From Devosia sp. (GTDB lineage: Bacteria; Pseudomonadota; Alphaproteobacteria; Rhizobiales; Devosiaceae), in the NCBI GenBank assembly GCA_028290665.1, contig JAQGJK010000017.1, positions 1 to 64,000 on the forward strand: DNA of 64,000 nucleotides, in the 5' to 3' direction. The first letter of the stretch is position 1; each line of letters opens with the position of its first letter. Under the pieces are notes generated by a model. The model had not been told where the DNA came from. It ran no database searches and saw nothing but the letters and a program-made list of their open reading frames with translations. A program made the position numbers and the translations under genes. This document shows positions 43,605 through 52,179 of the stretch, one piece after another.

Positions 43605-45377
43605 CTATTCCAGCCCGGCCATCTTGAGGCCCTGCAGGTAGCGCGACAGCAGCGACGGGCTCATGAAGCGGAGGGTGTCGGCGGCGGAGTGCAGGGTCAT
43701 CGGCGGCCGCTGGTAGCGGAACTTGTCGAGCGCATCGCGGGCGGCGGCGGGATCGCCGTGGTGGGCGAAATACACGGCCAAGTCGCGGTAGGGCCAGGTG
43801 AGGCCGGGGCGTTCCGCAAGGGCACGGCGTGCGAACTGGATCGCCTGCTGCGGTCGGCCGGCCGTGAAATGGGCCAGACCCATGCCGACATGGATGTTGA
43901 AGGTGAACGGATCGAGCGGCGACAGCCTGGTGGCGTTCTCGAAGGCCGTGAGCGCTTCCTCGGCGCGGTTCATATAGGTCAGGCCGAAGCCGAGGCGCAT
44001 CCAGGCCCAGCTGAGATTGGGATCGAGCGACAGGGCGCGGTCGCAGAAGGCGATGGCCTGCTCGACGTTGCCGCCAAGCTGCATCATGGCGGTGGCGAGA
44101 GCGGTCAGTGCAGTAGGGTCGTCCTCGACGGTCTGGCTGGCGATTTCCAGCAGTCGCTCGCCCTTCCGACGCTCGCCGGCGACGTCGTCGGACCAGCTGT
44201 AGACCACCTGCTGGCCGTGCGCCCACGCGCCGAGCGCCGCGGCCAGTACATAGTTGGGCTCGAGCTCTAGGGCTTTTTCCAGCAGCGAGATGGCGTGCGG
44301 ATTTTCGGCCATGCGATGGGCCCACAGATGGGGCAGGGCGCGCATCACCAGATCATAGGCGGCAAGGGTTTCGGGGCGCTTGGCCCGGGCGCGCTCGACC
44401 TCGACGCGGCGAATCGACGGGGATACGGCGCTGGCGACTTCGGCGGCGACGCGGTCCTGCAGGTCGAACAGATCGGCGACCTGGCCATCGACCTTGGTCG
44501 ACCAGACATGGTTGCCGCTATCGGTTTCAACCAATTGGGCGGTGATGCGAACGCGTTCGCCGACCCGACGGACCGAGCCTTCGACGGCATAGCGGACGCC
44601 GAGTTCGCGGCCGACCTGGCGCACATCGACCGAGCGGCCTTTGTAGGCGAAGGCAGAATTGCGGGCGATGACGAAGAAATCGCGAACCCGCGACAGGGTG
44701 GAGGTAATTTCCTCGACGACCGCGTCGGCGAAATAGGCCTGGTCGGCTTCGCCCGACAGGTTGTCGAAGGGCAGCACGACGAGCGAAGGCCGGCTCGATA
44801 CCTTGAGGGCCGGGACCGGTGCGACAGCTGCGATGTTCGAGGGCTCGTTGAGTCCACCCGGATGCCAGACGAACAGCCGCACGGTTTTCGGAATGTTTTT
44901 CAGCTGCTGGGGGCCGACATCGTGGAAATCGAGTTCGACGCGGCCGCCGAGATATTCATGCATCCACTTGGTGATGGCCATGCCGCCGGGCGGCGCTATG
45001 CTCTGGACGCGAACGGCGAGATTGACGCCGTTGCCGAACAGATCGTCGCCATTGACCAGCACATCGGCCAGCACGATGCCGGCGCGAACCTGGAAGAAGC
45101 CACCGCCGGGGGCGGGTATCTGGCGCTCGTGCAGGCTTTTCTGCAGCTTGGTGGTCCACTCGACGGCGTCCATGACGCTCTGGAATTCGGCCAGCAGGCC
45201 GTCCCCCATAGTCTTGAAGACCTTGCCGTTGGAATTGCCGATGGTGGCGGCGACGAGTTGCTCATAGCCGCGCTGGACGAGGCGCAGCGTTTGGCGCTCG
45301 TTAACTTCGACGAGGCGCGAATACCCGACAACATCGAGGGATACGATCGGTACGAGCCGACGATCCGGTTTCGGCAT
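43605..45377 (-). CDS. class III nucleotidyl cyclase domain - TolB-like - TPR protein
   Basis: A 590-residue fusion. Residues about 1-170 form a class III adenylate/guanylate cyclase domain with metal Asp residues in VSLDVVGYSRL and KTMGDGLLAEF, and GNGVNLAVRVQ. Residues about 200-320 are a TolB-N-like domain (SLVVLPFDNLSGEADQAYFAD, YAVEGSVRRVGERVRITAQLV). The rest is tetratricopeptide repeats. No membrane span is seen. This architecture is common in rhizobia, but the signal and product (cAMP or cGMP) are unknown. The ATG at 45377 was chosen as the typical N-terminus. Confidence 0.88.
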   Translation of the reverse strand: MPKPDRRLVPIVSLDVVGYSRLVEVNERQTLRLVQRGYEQLVAATIGNSNGKVFKTMGDGLLAEFQSVMDAVEWTTKLQKSLHERQIPAPGGGFFQVRAGIVLADVLVNGDDLFGNGVNLAVRVQSIAPPGGMAITKWMHEYLGGRVELDFHDVGPQQLKNIPKTVRLFVWHPGGLNEPSNIAAVAPVPALKVSSRPSLVVLPFDNLSGEADQAYFADAVVEEITSTLSRVRDFFVIARNSAFAYKGRSVDVRQVGRELGVRYAVEGSVRRVGERVRITAQLVETDSGNHVWSTKVDGQVADLFDLQDRVAAEVASAVSPSIRRVEVERARAKRPETLAAYDLVMRALPHLWAHRMAENPHAISLLEKALELEPNYVLAAALGAWAHGQQVVYSWSDDVAGERRKGERLLEIASQTVEDDPTALTALATAMMQLGGNVEQAIAFCDRALSLDPNLSWAWMRLGFGLTYMNRAEEALTAFENATRLSPLDPFTFNIHVGMGLAHFTAGRPQQAIQFARRALAERPGLTWPYRDLAVYFAHHGDPAAARDALDKFRYQRPPMTLHSAADTLRFMSPSLLSRYLQGLKMAGLE

Positions 45378-45506
45378 TGCAGTCGCGCGCTCCCCGTGGT
45401 GCGCCTGACTGCGCACCGGTCATCGTCATTATATGCGAAGTTTGCAGAACAATGCCAGAAACGTGATGCAACTAATGGGCATCACGTCAGCGCGCCGGAG
45501 CGAATT

Positions 45507-46502
45507 TCAGCCGGGAGCAGTTGGCGCCGCGTAGACGTCGGTCAACACATCGATATCGCGCGCGGCGCCCGGCAAAACTTCGAATTCGCGGTTGAAAACC
45601 TGGTCACCGCGTTTGGCGAGGACGAGGTAGGTACCCTCGGCGAGGACCGTGGTAGGGAAGGCGCCGAGTTCGGAAAACACCGTCTCGCCATCGGAGGTTT
45701 TGACGGTCCATTCGACGTCGGCAATGGCTTCGCCCCCGGCTTCGGACGCGAGCTTGAAATTGACCACGGCGGCGTGGTGGTAGAGCGTCGCGTCGGTCAA
45801 CTGGCCGGGTTCGACGCGCAGATCGGCCCGTACCATGGCGTTGACGTCGCCGAAATAAGCGACGACGTGATAGGTGCCAGCGTTGAGCGTTACCATGTCA
45901 TTGGGCGCCAGATTCTCAGCGACCAGCCTGCGGTCGCTTTCGCTTACGCCGCCGGTGAAGATGTCAAAATGCATCAGTTCAGGCGGGATCGGGATATCGC
46001 CGGCGATGGCTGCGGTCAGCCGCATGGCGCCCGCATCGAGCACCAGGGTCTTGTCGTTGTCGCCAACGGCGACGGTCAGGCTGTCGCTTGCCTGCGCGCT
46101 GCCATAGGCCACGTGGACGACGTATTCGCCGGGCGGCAGGGTGAGCTGTGCATCCGCCTCATCGGATTTCGCCACGAGGGCGAGTTCACCGGTGTTGTCG
46201 GTGCGGGTATCGAAGATGCGCCAGACGAGGCCGGCGGCGATATTGGTGCCACCTTCGGTGACCTGGGCGGTGAGGTGCACGGGCTGAGGGACCGAGGTCA
46301 GCGCGGTAATTGCGTCGGTGGCAGGGGTGGGCTGACCATCGGGACCGAGTGCCGAAGTCGCCGCCTGATCGCCCTCGCGGTCGGGGCGGGGGCGCGGCAG
46401 CGGCGGCATTCCGTCGCTCTCCTGCGCGATGGCGAGGCTGGTGAACAGCATCGCCAACAGCGCGAAAGCCACGGCGGCCAGCCGCATTACCCGTAACTGC
46501 AA
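45507..46502 (-). CDS. exported hypothetical protein with repeated beta domains
   Basis: About 331 residues with a signal peptide (LAAVAFALLAMLFTSLAIAQ). After a proline-rich linker come repeated units ending in patterns such as LPPGEYVVHVAYG, LNAGTYHVVAYFG and LAEGTYLVLAKRG, suggestive of PEGA or carboxypeptidase-regulatory-like beta sandwiches. The TTG at 46502 has AAGGA seven bases upstream; an ATG at 46487 is the alternative. Function unknown. Confidence 0.7.
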   Translation of the reverse strand: MQLRVMRLAAVAFALLAMLFTSLAIAQESDGMPPLPRPRPDREGDQAATSALGPDGQPTPATDAITALTSVPQPVHLTAQVTEGGTNIAAGLVWRIFDTRTDNTGELALVAKSDEADAQLTLPPGEYVVHVAYGSAQASDSLTVAVGDNDKTLVLDAGAMRLTAAIAGDIPIPPELMHFDIFTGGVSESDRRLVAENLAPNDMVTLNAGTYHVVAYFGDVNAMVRADLRVEPGQLTDATLYHHAAVVNFKLASEAGGEAIADVEWTVKTSDGETVFSELGAFPTTVLAEGTYLVLAKRGDQVFNREFEVLPGAARDIDVLTDVYAAPTAPG

Positions 46503-46626
46503 TCCGAAATCCTTCTTGCCAAATGCCGATGAGCCGCGATGCCCGGACCGGACGCCAGCTTCCTGCGCTTGGATTGGGGAAAAGCTGTGTCATAAGGGTG
46601 CCGCACTCGCAAGGGACCGAAAACCG

Positions 46627-47205
46627 ATGCCGACCAATGACGCACTGCGCGACTATCTCAAGACGCGGCGGTCCGTCGGTACCGGGTTCCTGCACGAGCC
46701 CGGCCCCAATGCTGCCGAACTCGACGAACTGCTCACCATTGCAACGCGCGTGCCCGACCACACCAAGATCGTGCCGTGGCGGCTGGTGTTGTTTGAGGGC
46801 GCGGCGCGCGAGCGGGTTGGGGATTTGCTCGCGGCAATCGCTAGCCAGCGCAATCCGGCCCTCGATGCGGCGAGTCTCGAAATCGAACGGCGAGGGTTCA
46901 TGCCGGCGCCGCTAATCGTCGGCGTGATCTTTTCGCCCAGGCCATCGCCCAAGGCGCCCGAACTGGAACAGCTGCTCTCCGCTGGCAATGTGTGTTTCAA
47001 CCTCGTTAACGCGGCGTTCGCGCTGGGCTTTGCGGCGAGTTGGGTGACGCGGTGGTATGCCTTCGACCCAGAGGCTCAACAGATGCTGGGAGCCCGGGCC
47101 GGCGAGCGATTTGTCGGTTTCGTCCATATCGGGTCGACCGATGTCAAACCCGAGGATCGGCCGCGGCCGTTGTTGGAAAGCGTAGTAACGCGGTGGAACG
47201 GTTAA
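46627..47205 (+). CDS. nitroreductase family protein
   Basis: A 192-residue FMN-dependent nitroreductase-like protein, similar to the short YdjA type: LKTRRSVGTGFLHEPGP at the N-terminus, RVPDHTKIVPWRLVLFEG, and NVCFNLVNAAFALGFAASWVTRWY. Physiological substrate unknown. The stop codon lies within the first half of the CtrA-like site. Confidence 0.88.
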   Translation: MPTNDALRDYLKTRRSVGTGFLHEPGPNAAELDELLTIATRVPDHTKIVPWRLVLFEGAARERVGDLLAAIASQRNPALDAASLEIERRGFMPAPLIVGVIFSPRPSPKAPELEQLLSAGNVCFNLVNAAFALGFAASWVTRWYAFDPEAQQMLGARAGERFVGFVHIGSTDVKPEDRPRPLLESVVTRWNG

Positions 47206-47216
47206 CCGGCTGTTAA
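47202..47216 (+). promoter_or_regulatory. predicted CtrA-binding site
   Basis: TTAA-CCGGCTG-TTAA matches the CtrA consensus TTAA-N7-TTAA exactly, with a further TTAACC near 47234. It lies 51 bp before the lytic-transglycosylase start, a promoter position. Function is inferred from the consensus. Confidence 0.65.
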
Positions 47217-47266
47217 CCGGCGCAACGGTTTATTAACCATCGAAGTCAACCTCGGAATGCTCAGCC

Positions 47267-48124
47267 GTGGGCGTCACTCCCATCACCGTACCGACTGCGC
47301 TGGCGCAGATCCTCAATACCGCGGGCGAGCGTAGCGGCGTTGATTTCGATTACCTGCTGCAGACCGCCATCCGGGAAAGCAGCCTCAATCCGACGGCCAA
47401 GGCCGCAACCTCCTCGGCGACGGGGCTGTTCCAGTTTCTCGACAGCACCTGGCTGCAGGTGATGAAGGATGAGGGACCGCGGCTCGGCTATCAGAGTTAT
47501 GCCGACGCGATCACCCAGAATGGCGATGGCGATTATGTCATCAAGGACCCGAAGTTAAGGGCGGAAGTTCTGAAGCTACGCGAGGATCCCGCGATCGCTG
47601 CCGACATGGCTGCGGCGTTCACGCGGAACAACGGCGCGTACCTCTATGAGAAGTTCGGCCGGATGCCGAGCGCCGGGGAGCTCTACATCGCGCACTTCCT
47701 TGGAGCGGGCGGAGCGGGGAAACTGTTCAGCGCCGGGCTCGAAAATCCGGACCAGATTGCGGCCAAGCTGTTTCCGCGACAGGCGGCAGCTAATCCGTCG
47801 ATTTTTTACGATCATGGGACGGCGCGCACGATCCGAGAGGTCTATAAATCCCTGGTTGCCAAGCATGACGGGCAGCCCGCGGCGGCGTTCTCCACCCAGC
47901 AATTGCAGGGGGGAGCGACCTTGCCGGCACTTGCGGCCCCAGTTACACCGCTGCAGCCCCTAGAGGGGATGGCCCGATCGGCGCCGCAGTCGCGGTTTGG
48001 GCCAAAGGACATGTCCTTCACTGCCCTGTTTTCAACCGGGCTCGAAGGCGCCATCGCTTCACCGGTAGAGCCGATACCAGCCGGGCAGGGCGCGGCGTTT
48101 TTCACGCAACTCTACGGCCAGTAA
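47267..48124 (+). CDS. lytic transglycosylase (SLT-like)
   Basis: A 285-residue protein with GTG start. The catalytic Glu is in LQTAIRESSLNPTAKA, followed by SATGLFQFLDSTW, the hallmark of SLT-type peptidoglycan lytic enzymes. Later motifs are YLYEKFGRMPSAGELYIAHFLG. There is no obvious signal peptide, as in some flagellar or cell-cycle transglycosylases. A CtrA-like box upstream suggests cell-cycle control of wall remodelling. Confidence 0.88.
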   Translation: MGVTPITVPTALAQILNTAGERSGVDFDYLLQTAIRESSLNPTAKAATSSATGLFQFLDSTWLQVMKDEGPRLGYQSYADAITQNGDGDYVIKDPKLRAEVLKLREDPAIAADMAAAFTRNNGAYLYEKFGRMPSAGELYIAHFLGAGGAGKLFSAGLENPDQIAAKLFPRQAAANPSIFYDHGTARTIREVYKSLVAKHDGQPAAAFSTQQLQGGATLPALAAPVTPLQPLEGMARSAPQSRFGPKDMSFTALFSTGLEGAIASPVEPIPAGQGAAFFTQLYGQ

Positions 48125-48497
48125 TTCTTGCAGCCGAGTCCTGCACCCGCGGCTACGCGCACCCTCGATCCCCTGCCATTCGGGCATAGCCCTCATGGCC
48201 TTTCTCGCTCAAAGCGCGCCACTGGCGCCCTTTGCCCCTGCGGGTCGCTCCAAAGCCCGCTCAAGGGGGAGGGAGGCGATGGGGTTGGCGCATGCGTTAT
48301 ATTACTACAGCCGTATCAGACAGTTATGTGGGGGGGCGGGTGTAGCGAACCCTGCCCTCCCCCCTGAGGGGAGGGCTTGGGTGGGGATGGCCACACACAC
48401 GTATGGGTAGTGGTTGAAAACTTGGTCAACCCGCATGGTGAACCGTTCCTTAAAACTTGGCCGGTAGGCTCGAAGACATAGCGTGTCGGAGAGTATC
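48125..48497. repeat. intergenic region with C/G-run palindromic repeats
   Basis: A 373-bp gap without a gene. A first unit runs about 48150-48285 (accctcgatcccctgc to ctcaagggggagggaggcga). A second, 48349-48412, contains cctcccccctgaggggaggg followed by text very like that at 4082-4140, ending tagtggtt in both. Confidence 0.7.
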
Positions 48498-49703
48498 ATG
48501 GTTGCGTATCATCAGTTCCTGTCACTCTGCCAATCTGACGATAGCGAGGCCCGGGGGCAGGCGGCGCATCTGGCGGCGATGGCTTATCTCGGGCACACCG
48601 GACCGCTCGACGAACAGGCGGCGCTCTATGCGGCGCTGATCAGTTTTCTCGACGACCCGTCGGTCAAAGTGCGGGCAGCGCTGGCGTACGGGCTGCTGCA
48701 TGCGCCCGAAGCGCCGCGCCCGATTCTCCATGCGCTGCTGCAGGACAGCGAAGTCATTTCCAAAGCCGTGGCGCAGTACTCGCCAGCGCTGATCGATGCC
48801 GATCTGATTTCGCTGTCGCGCACGGCGGAACTCGGATTGCTGGTGGCGCTGTCGATGCGGGCGACGGTGTCGTCGCGGCTGGCCGAGGCGCTGATCGTAC
48901 GGGACCAGAAGCCGGTGACGCAGAAGCTGCTGTCACGCAGCGATGTGGTGGTGCCGCAGGCGGTGCTGTCGCGACTGGCGGAAACGCATGGCGATGATGC
49001 GCAATTGCGGGGCGCCATGCTAGCGCGGAACGATCTGCCGGCAGTAGCGCGGTTGCGGCTGGTTGAAGCGGTGCGAACGGCCCTGCTTGGCGCGCGAATC
49101 GTCAAGGGCGCCATTGCGCCGGCGCGGCTGCAGCGGCTGCTGCGCGATGCGACGGACATGGCGGTGACGGTGATCGGCGAAAGCGAGGCGGCGCAGGCCG
49201 ACCCGAGCTATGCCAACCAGCTGATCGAGAGCGACCGGGTGTCGACACGGCTGATGCTGCACGCGATCATCCACGGGCATGTGCTGTTTTTCGCCGATTG
49301 CGTCGCCGAGTTGAGCAATACGCCGCGCGACAAGGTGTTCACCCTGCTCGAAATCGGTAGCCGCGCGGCGCTCAACGCCATGCTGGCCCGCTGCGGGTTG
49401 GGCGAGGCGGTGCGCAATCTCATCGCCCGGCTGGTGTTTTATGCCCGTTCGGCCGACCTCGCCGATGATGTCGCGGCGCGGCATTACGTGGTGACGGCCT
49501 TGACCGAGGAACTGATCGCGGAGACCGCCGGACTCATTCCGCCCGAGCTCGAGGATGCGTTCAGTTACCTCTCGGAGCAGAACGTGTCGCTCGCTCGCCG
49601 GGCGGCGCGCGGCGTCATGCTGGGGTTCGTCGACGGGGATGCCGAGGAGCGCAGCCTGCCGGGACTGCAGTATCAGGAACTGCTGGCGCTGCCGGCGGCG
49701 TAA
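48498..49703 (+). CDS. DUF2336 family protein (HEAT-like helical repeats)
   Basis: A 401-residue all-helical protein of the alphaproteobacterial DUF2336 family. HEAT-like units are visible, such as FLDDPSVKVRAALAYGLLHA and LLSRSDVVVPQAVLSRLA. Function unknown. ATG at 48498 follows GGAGAG; an in-frame GTG at 48483 is the alternative. It is convergent with nadK, and the palindromic repeat lies between them. Confidence 0.85.
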   Translation: MVAYHQFLSLCQSDDSEARGQAAHLAAMAYLGHTGPLDEQAALYAALISFLDDPSVKVRAALAYGLLHAPEAPRPILHALLQDSEVISKAVAQYSPALIDADLISLSRTAELGLLVALSMRATVSSRLAEALIVRDQKPVTQKLLSRSDVVVPQAVLSRLAETHGDDAQLRGAMLARNDLPAVARLRLVEAVRTALLGARIVKGAIAPARLQRLLRDATDMAVTVIGESEAAQADPSYANQLIESDRVSTRLMLHAIIHGHVLFFADCVAELSNTPRDKVFTLLEIGSRAALNAMLARCGLGEAVRNLIARLVFYARSADLADDVAARHYVVTALTEELIAETAGLIPPELEDAFSYLSEQNVSLARRAARGVMLGFVDGDAEERSLPGLQYQELLALPAA

Positions 49704-49715
49704 GCTCACCCAGCC

Positions 49716-49763
49716 GCGTTTTCTTGACGCGAACCGGTAACCACTTCGCTTGAAAACGCTCTA
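49716..49763 (-). repeat. palindromic intergenic repeat at the nadK 3' end
   Basis: The second copy of the 7534 element: outer arms gcgttttc and gaaaacgc with gcgaaccgg and ccacttcgc inside. On the minus strand it begins TAGAGCGTTTTC, and its TAG is the nadK stop codon, the same arrangement as at iclR. Confidence 0.8.
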
Positions 49764-50534
49764 ATAGCGAAACTGTTCGCTCAGCACCCGTTCTTCGAGA
49801 TCGGTGCCAGGATCGAACAGCAGCGTGACGCCGTGCGAACGGTCTTCGCGGATGATGACATCGAGCACTTGCTGGAACTCGATATTGTCGGCGACGGCGG
49901 ATACCGGGCGCTTTTCGGCTTCGCGGGTTTCGACGCGGACTTCGGCGGTGTTGGGCAGGATGGCGCCGCGCCAGCGCCGGGGTCGGAACGGGGAAATCGG
50001 CGTCAGCGCCAGCAATGGAGATTCAATCGGCAGGATCGGACCGTGCGCGGACAAATTGTACGCGGTCGAGCCGGCCGGGGTGGCGATGATCACGCCATCG
50101 CAGATCAGTTCGCCGAGGCGGCTTTTGCCATCGATGGAAATTTCGAGCTTCACTGCCTGATAAGAGGCACGAAATAGCGAGACTTCATTGAAGGCCAGCG
50201 CGTGATGGGTATCGCCGGCTGCGTCGCGTACCACCATCGACAGGGGATAGATCATCGTCGGCTTGGCGGCGGAGAGGCGCGCGACGAGGTTTTCCGGGGC
50301 GTAATCGTTCATCAGGAAGCCGATGGAGCCGAAATTCATGCCGAACACCGGCAGGTCGCGGCTCATGACGTTGTGCAGCGTTTCGAGCATCAGGCCATCG
50401 CCGCCGAGCGCCACGACCATTGTCGCCTCGCTGATCGGCAGATTGCCATGCATGGCGACGAGTTCAGCTTTGGCCGCCTCGGCCACCGGCGTGCCGTTCG
50501 AGACGAAGTGAACGCCGATGGTGGGGACAGGCAC
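49761..50534 (-). CDS. nadK: NAD kinase
   Basis: Phosphorylates NAD to NADP. The 257-residue product has the catalytic GGDG motif in VVALGGDGLMLETLH, then NFGSIGFLMN and the diacylglycerol-kinase-like motif DGVIIATPAGSTAYNLSAHGP. I chose the GTG at 50534 (VPVPTIGVHFVSNG) because GGAG lies nine bases upstream and the length matches rhizobial NadK. Confidence 0.94.
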   Translation of the reverse strand: MPVPTIGVHFVSNGTPVAEAAKAELVAMHGNLPISEATMVVALGGDGLMLETLHNVMSRDLPVFGMNFGSIGFLMNDYAPENLVARLSAAKPTMIYPLSMVVRDAAGDTHHALAFNEVSLFRASYQAVKLEISIDGKSRLGELICDGVIIATPAGSTAYNLSAHGPILPIESPLLALTPISPFRPRRWRGAILPNTAEVRVETREAEKRPVSAVADNIEFQQVLDVIIREDRSHGVTLLFDPGTDLEERVLSEQFRY

Positions 50535-50723
50535 GGGCGGCGCTCCAGCTTCTCGCGAGCGCTGGCCTAACACAGGCGCTGCCGGCCTGACCAGTTTGCC
50601 CGAATAACTAGGCGCAATTGTCTATATCGCGGGTGGTTTTGCTAACCGTGCGGGAATGCGGAGCGAGATGTTTGGGGCGTTGCGGCGTTAGCCTGCCAAC
50701 TGCAATGTTGGATCGGATGCCAG

Positions 50724-51758
50724 ATGACAGACAGCCGGCTCACGGATGAAGATGGGCGCCTGGCGGCGCTGCAACGGTATGAAATCCTCGATACCGCCGA
50801 GGACGAGGCGTTCAACCGGATCACCGCGCTGGCGCAGTTGATTGTCGATGTGCCGATCGCGGCGCTGTCGCTGATCGATCGCGACCGGCAGCATTTCAAA
50901 TCCATCCTCGGGCTGGCGCGGCACGATCTGCCGCGCTCGGTCGCCTTCTGTGCCTACACGATCCGGCAATCGGAGCCGTTGATGGTGGCTGATGCAGCGG
51001 CGGACGAGCGGTTTCGGGACAATCCGCTGGTGACCGGCGTGCCCTATGTACGCGCCTATCTCGGGGTGCCGATGACGACGCCCGATGGCTACAATATCGG
51101 CTCGCTGTGTGCGGTCGACACCATGCCGCGAAGCTTCGACAGCCGGCAGGCGGCGATGCTGGAGCATTTGGCGGGGCTCGCCGTCGAGCTGATGGAACTG
51201 CGACAGACGGCGAAAACCGACGTGCTGACGGGGGCGCTGACCCGGCGCGGCTTCCTGACCGGGGTCGAGCGCGAGTTCGCGCGGGCCAGGCGCTACGGGC
51301 GGCCGGCGGTGCTGATCATTTTCGACATCGATCGCTTCAAGGCGATAAATGACAGCTTCGGACACCCGGCGGGCGATGCGGCGCTGACCGCGATCGGGCA
51401 ATGCGTCAGCGAAACGATGCGCAAGAGCGACCTGTTCGGGCGGCTCGGGGGCGAGGAGTTCGGGCTGCTGCTGGCGGAGACCGAACTCGAGGACGGGTTG
51501 CTGGTCGCCGAACGGCTGCGGCAGTTGATCGCCGATCTGGTGGTGCGCACGGGGCGGGGGTCGCTGACGCTGACCGCGAGCTTCGGGCTGGCGCCGCTTG
51601 GACGCGATATTGCGGCGGTCGATCAATGGCTGGTCGAGGCCGATGTGGCGCTATATGAGGCCAAGCGTGATGGCCGTAACCGGGCGGTGGTCGCCCGTCC
51701 GCGGCACGGCCTGATCCAGCGGCGGAGCGACGTCGCGAATTTGGTCCGGTTGCACTGA
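50724..51758 (+). CDS. GAF-GGDEF diguanylate cyclase
   Basis: A 344-residue cytoplasmic protein that makes c-di-GMP. The N-terminal GAF domain (DEAFNRITALAQLIVDVPIA, then ARAYLGVPMTT-type VRAYLGVPMTTPDG) is followed by a GGDEF domain from about residue 175. The active site is RLGGEEFGLLL, and RKSD placed five residues before it is an inhibitory I-site (RxxD), so product feedback is expected. The GAF ligand is unknown. It precedes tRNA-Thr. Confidence 0.93.
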   Translation: MTDSRLTDEDGRLAALQRYEILDTAEDEAFNRITALAQLIVDVPIAALSLIDRDRQHFKSILGLARHDLPRSVAFCAYTIRQSEPLMVADAAADERFRDNPLVTGVPYVRAYLGVPMTTPDGYNIGSLCAVDTMPRSFDSRQAAMLEHLAGLAVELMELRQTAKTDVLTGALTRRGFLTGVEREFARARRYGRPAVLIIFDIDRFKAINDSFGHPAGDAALTAIGQCVSETMRKSDLFGRLGGEEFGLLLAETELEDGLLVAERLRQLIADLVVRTGRGSLTLTASFGLAPLGRDIAAVDQWLVEADVALYEAKRDGRNRAVVARPRHGLIQRRSDVANLVRLH

Positions 51759-51809
51759 CGGCGGGCTGTGCTTGCATCGCCGCCACCCCAATGCTAGCCA
51801 GCCGGAAAG

Positions 51810-51885
<76 letters not shown>

Positions 51886-52179
51886 TGAAAAACTCAATAG
51901 TCTCAACGAGTTTAGTCGCTGGCGCGCGGTGTTCGCTCCGAATTCGTGCGCCGTGGATTGCCTGGCTTTACCAGCAATGCCAACGTTTCGTAGGTTGGAG
52001 CCGGCACTATGTGGGCATAAGTGGCGCATGGTGCTCCCACAGGAGCACCCCTCCGCTGTGTGGCGCCAGCAGAGAGGCCGTCGGGGCCCAAGCGATCCGG
52101 TCCCAAGCGTAGGTTAGTCCGCCCTCCCGTGTCGCCCGTAGCGGCTGCATCGTATTCAGTTCCCAAGCAAAAAGAGGGC
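51886..52179. other. non-coding left part of the tRNA-Thr element
   Basis: About 294 bp between tRNA-Thr and the RTX gene. Short frames on both strands resemble nothing I know. It probably consists of element remnants. Confidence 0.45.

Noticed and set aside
44295-46496. A 733-codon open frame on the plus strand
   Set aside because: It lies antisense to the cyclase-TPR and exported-protein genes, which have clear domains. Long antisense frames are expected at this GC content, and its translation has no recognisable motif.
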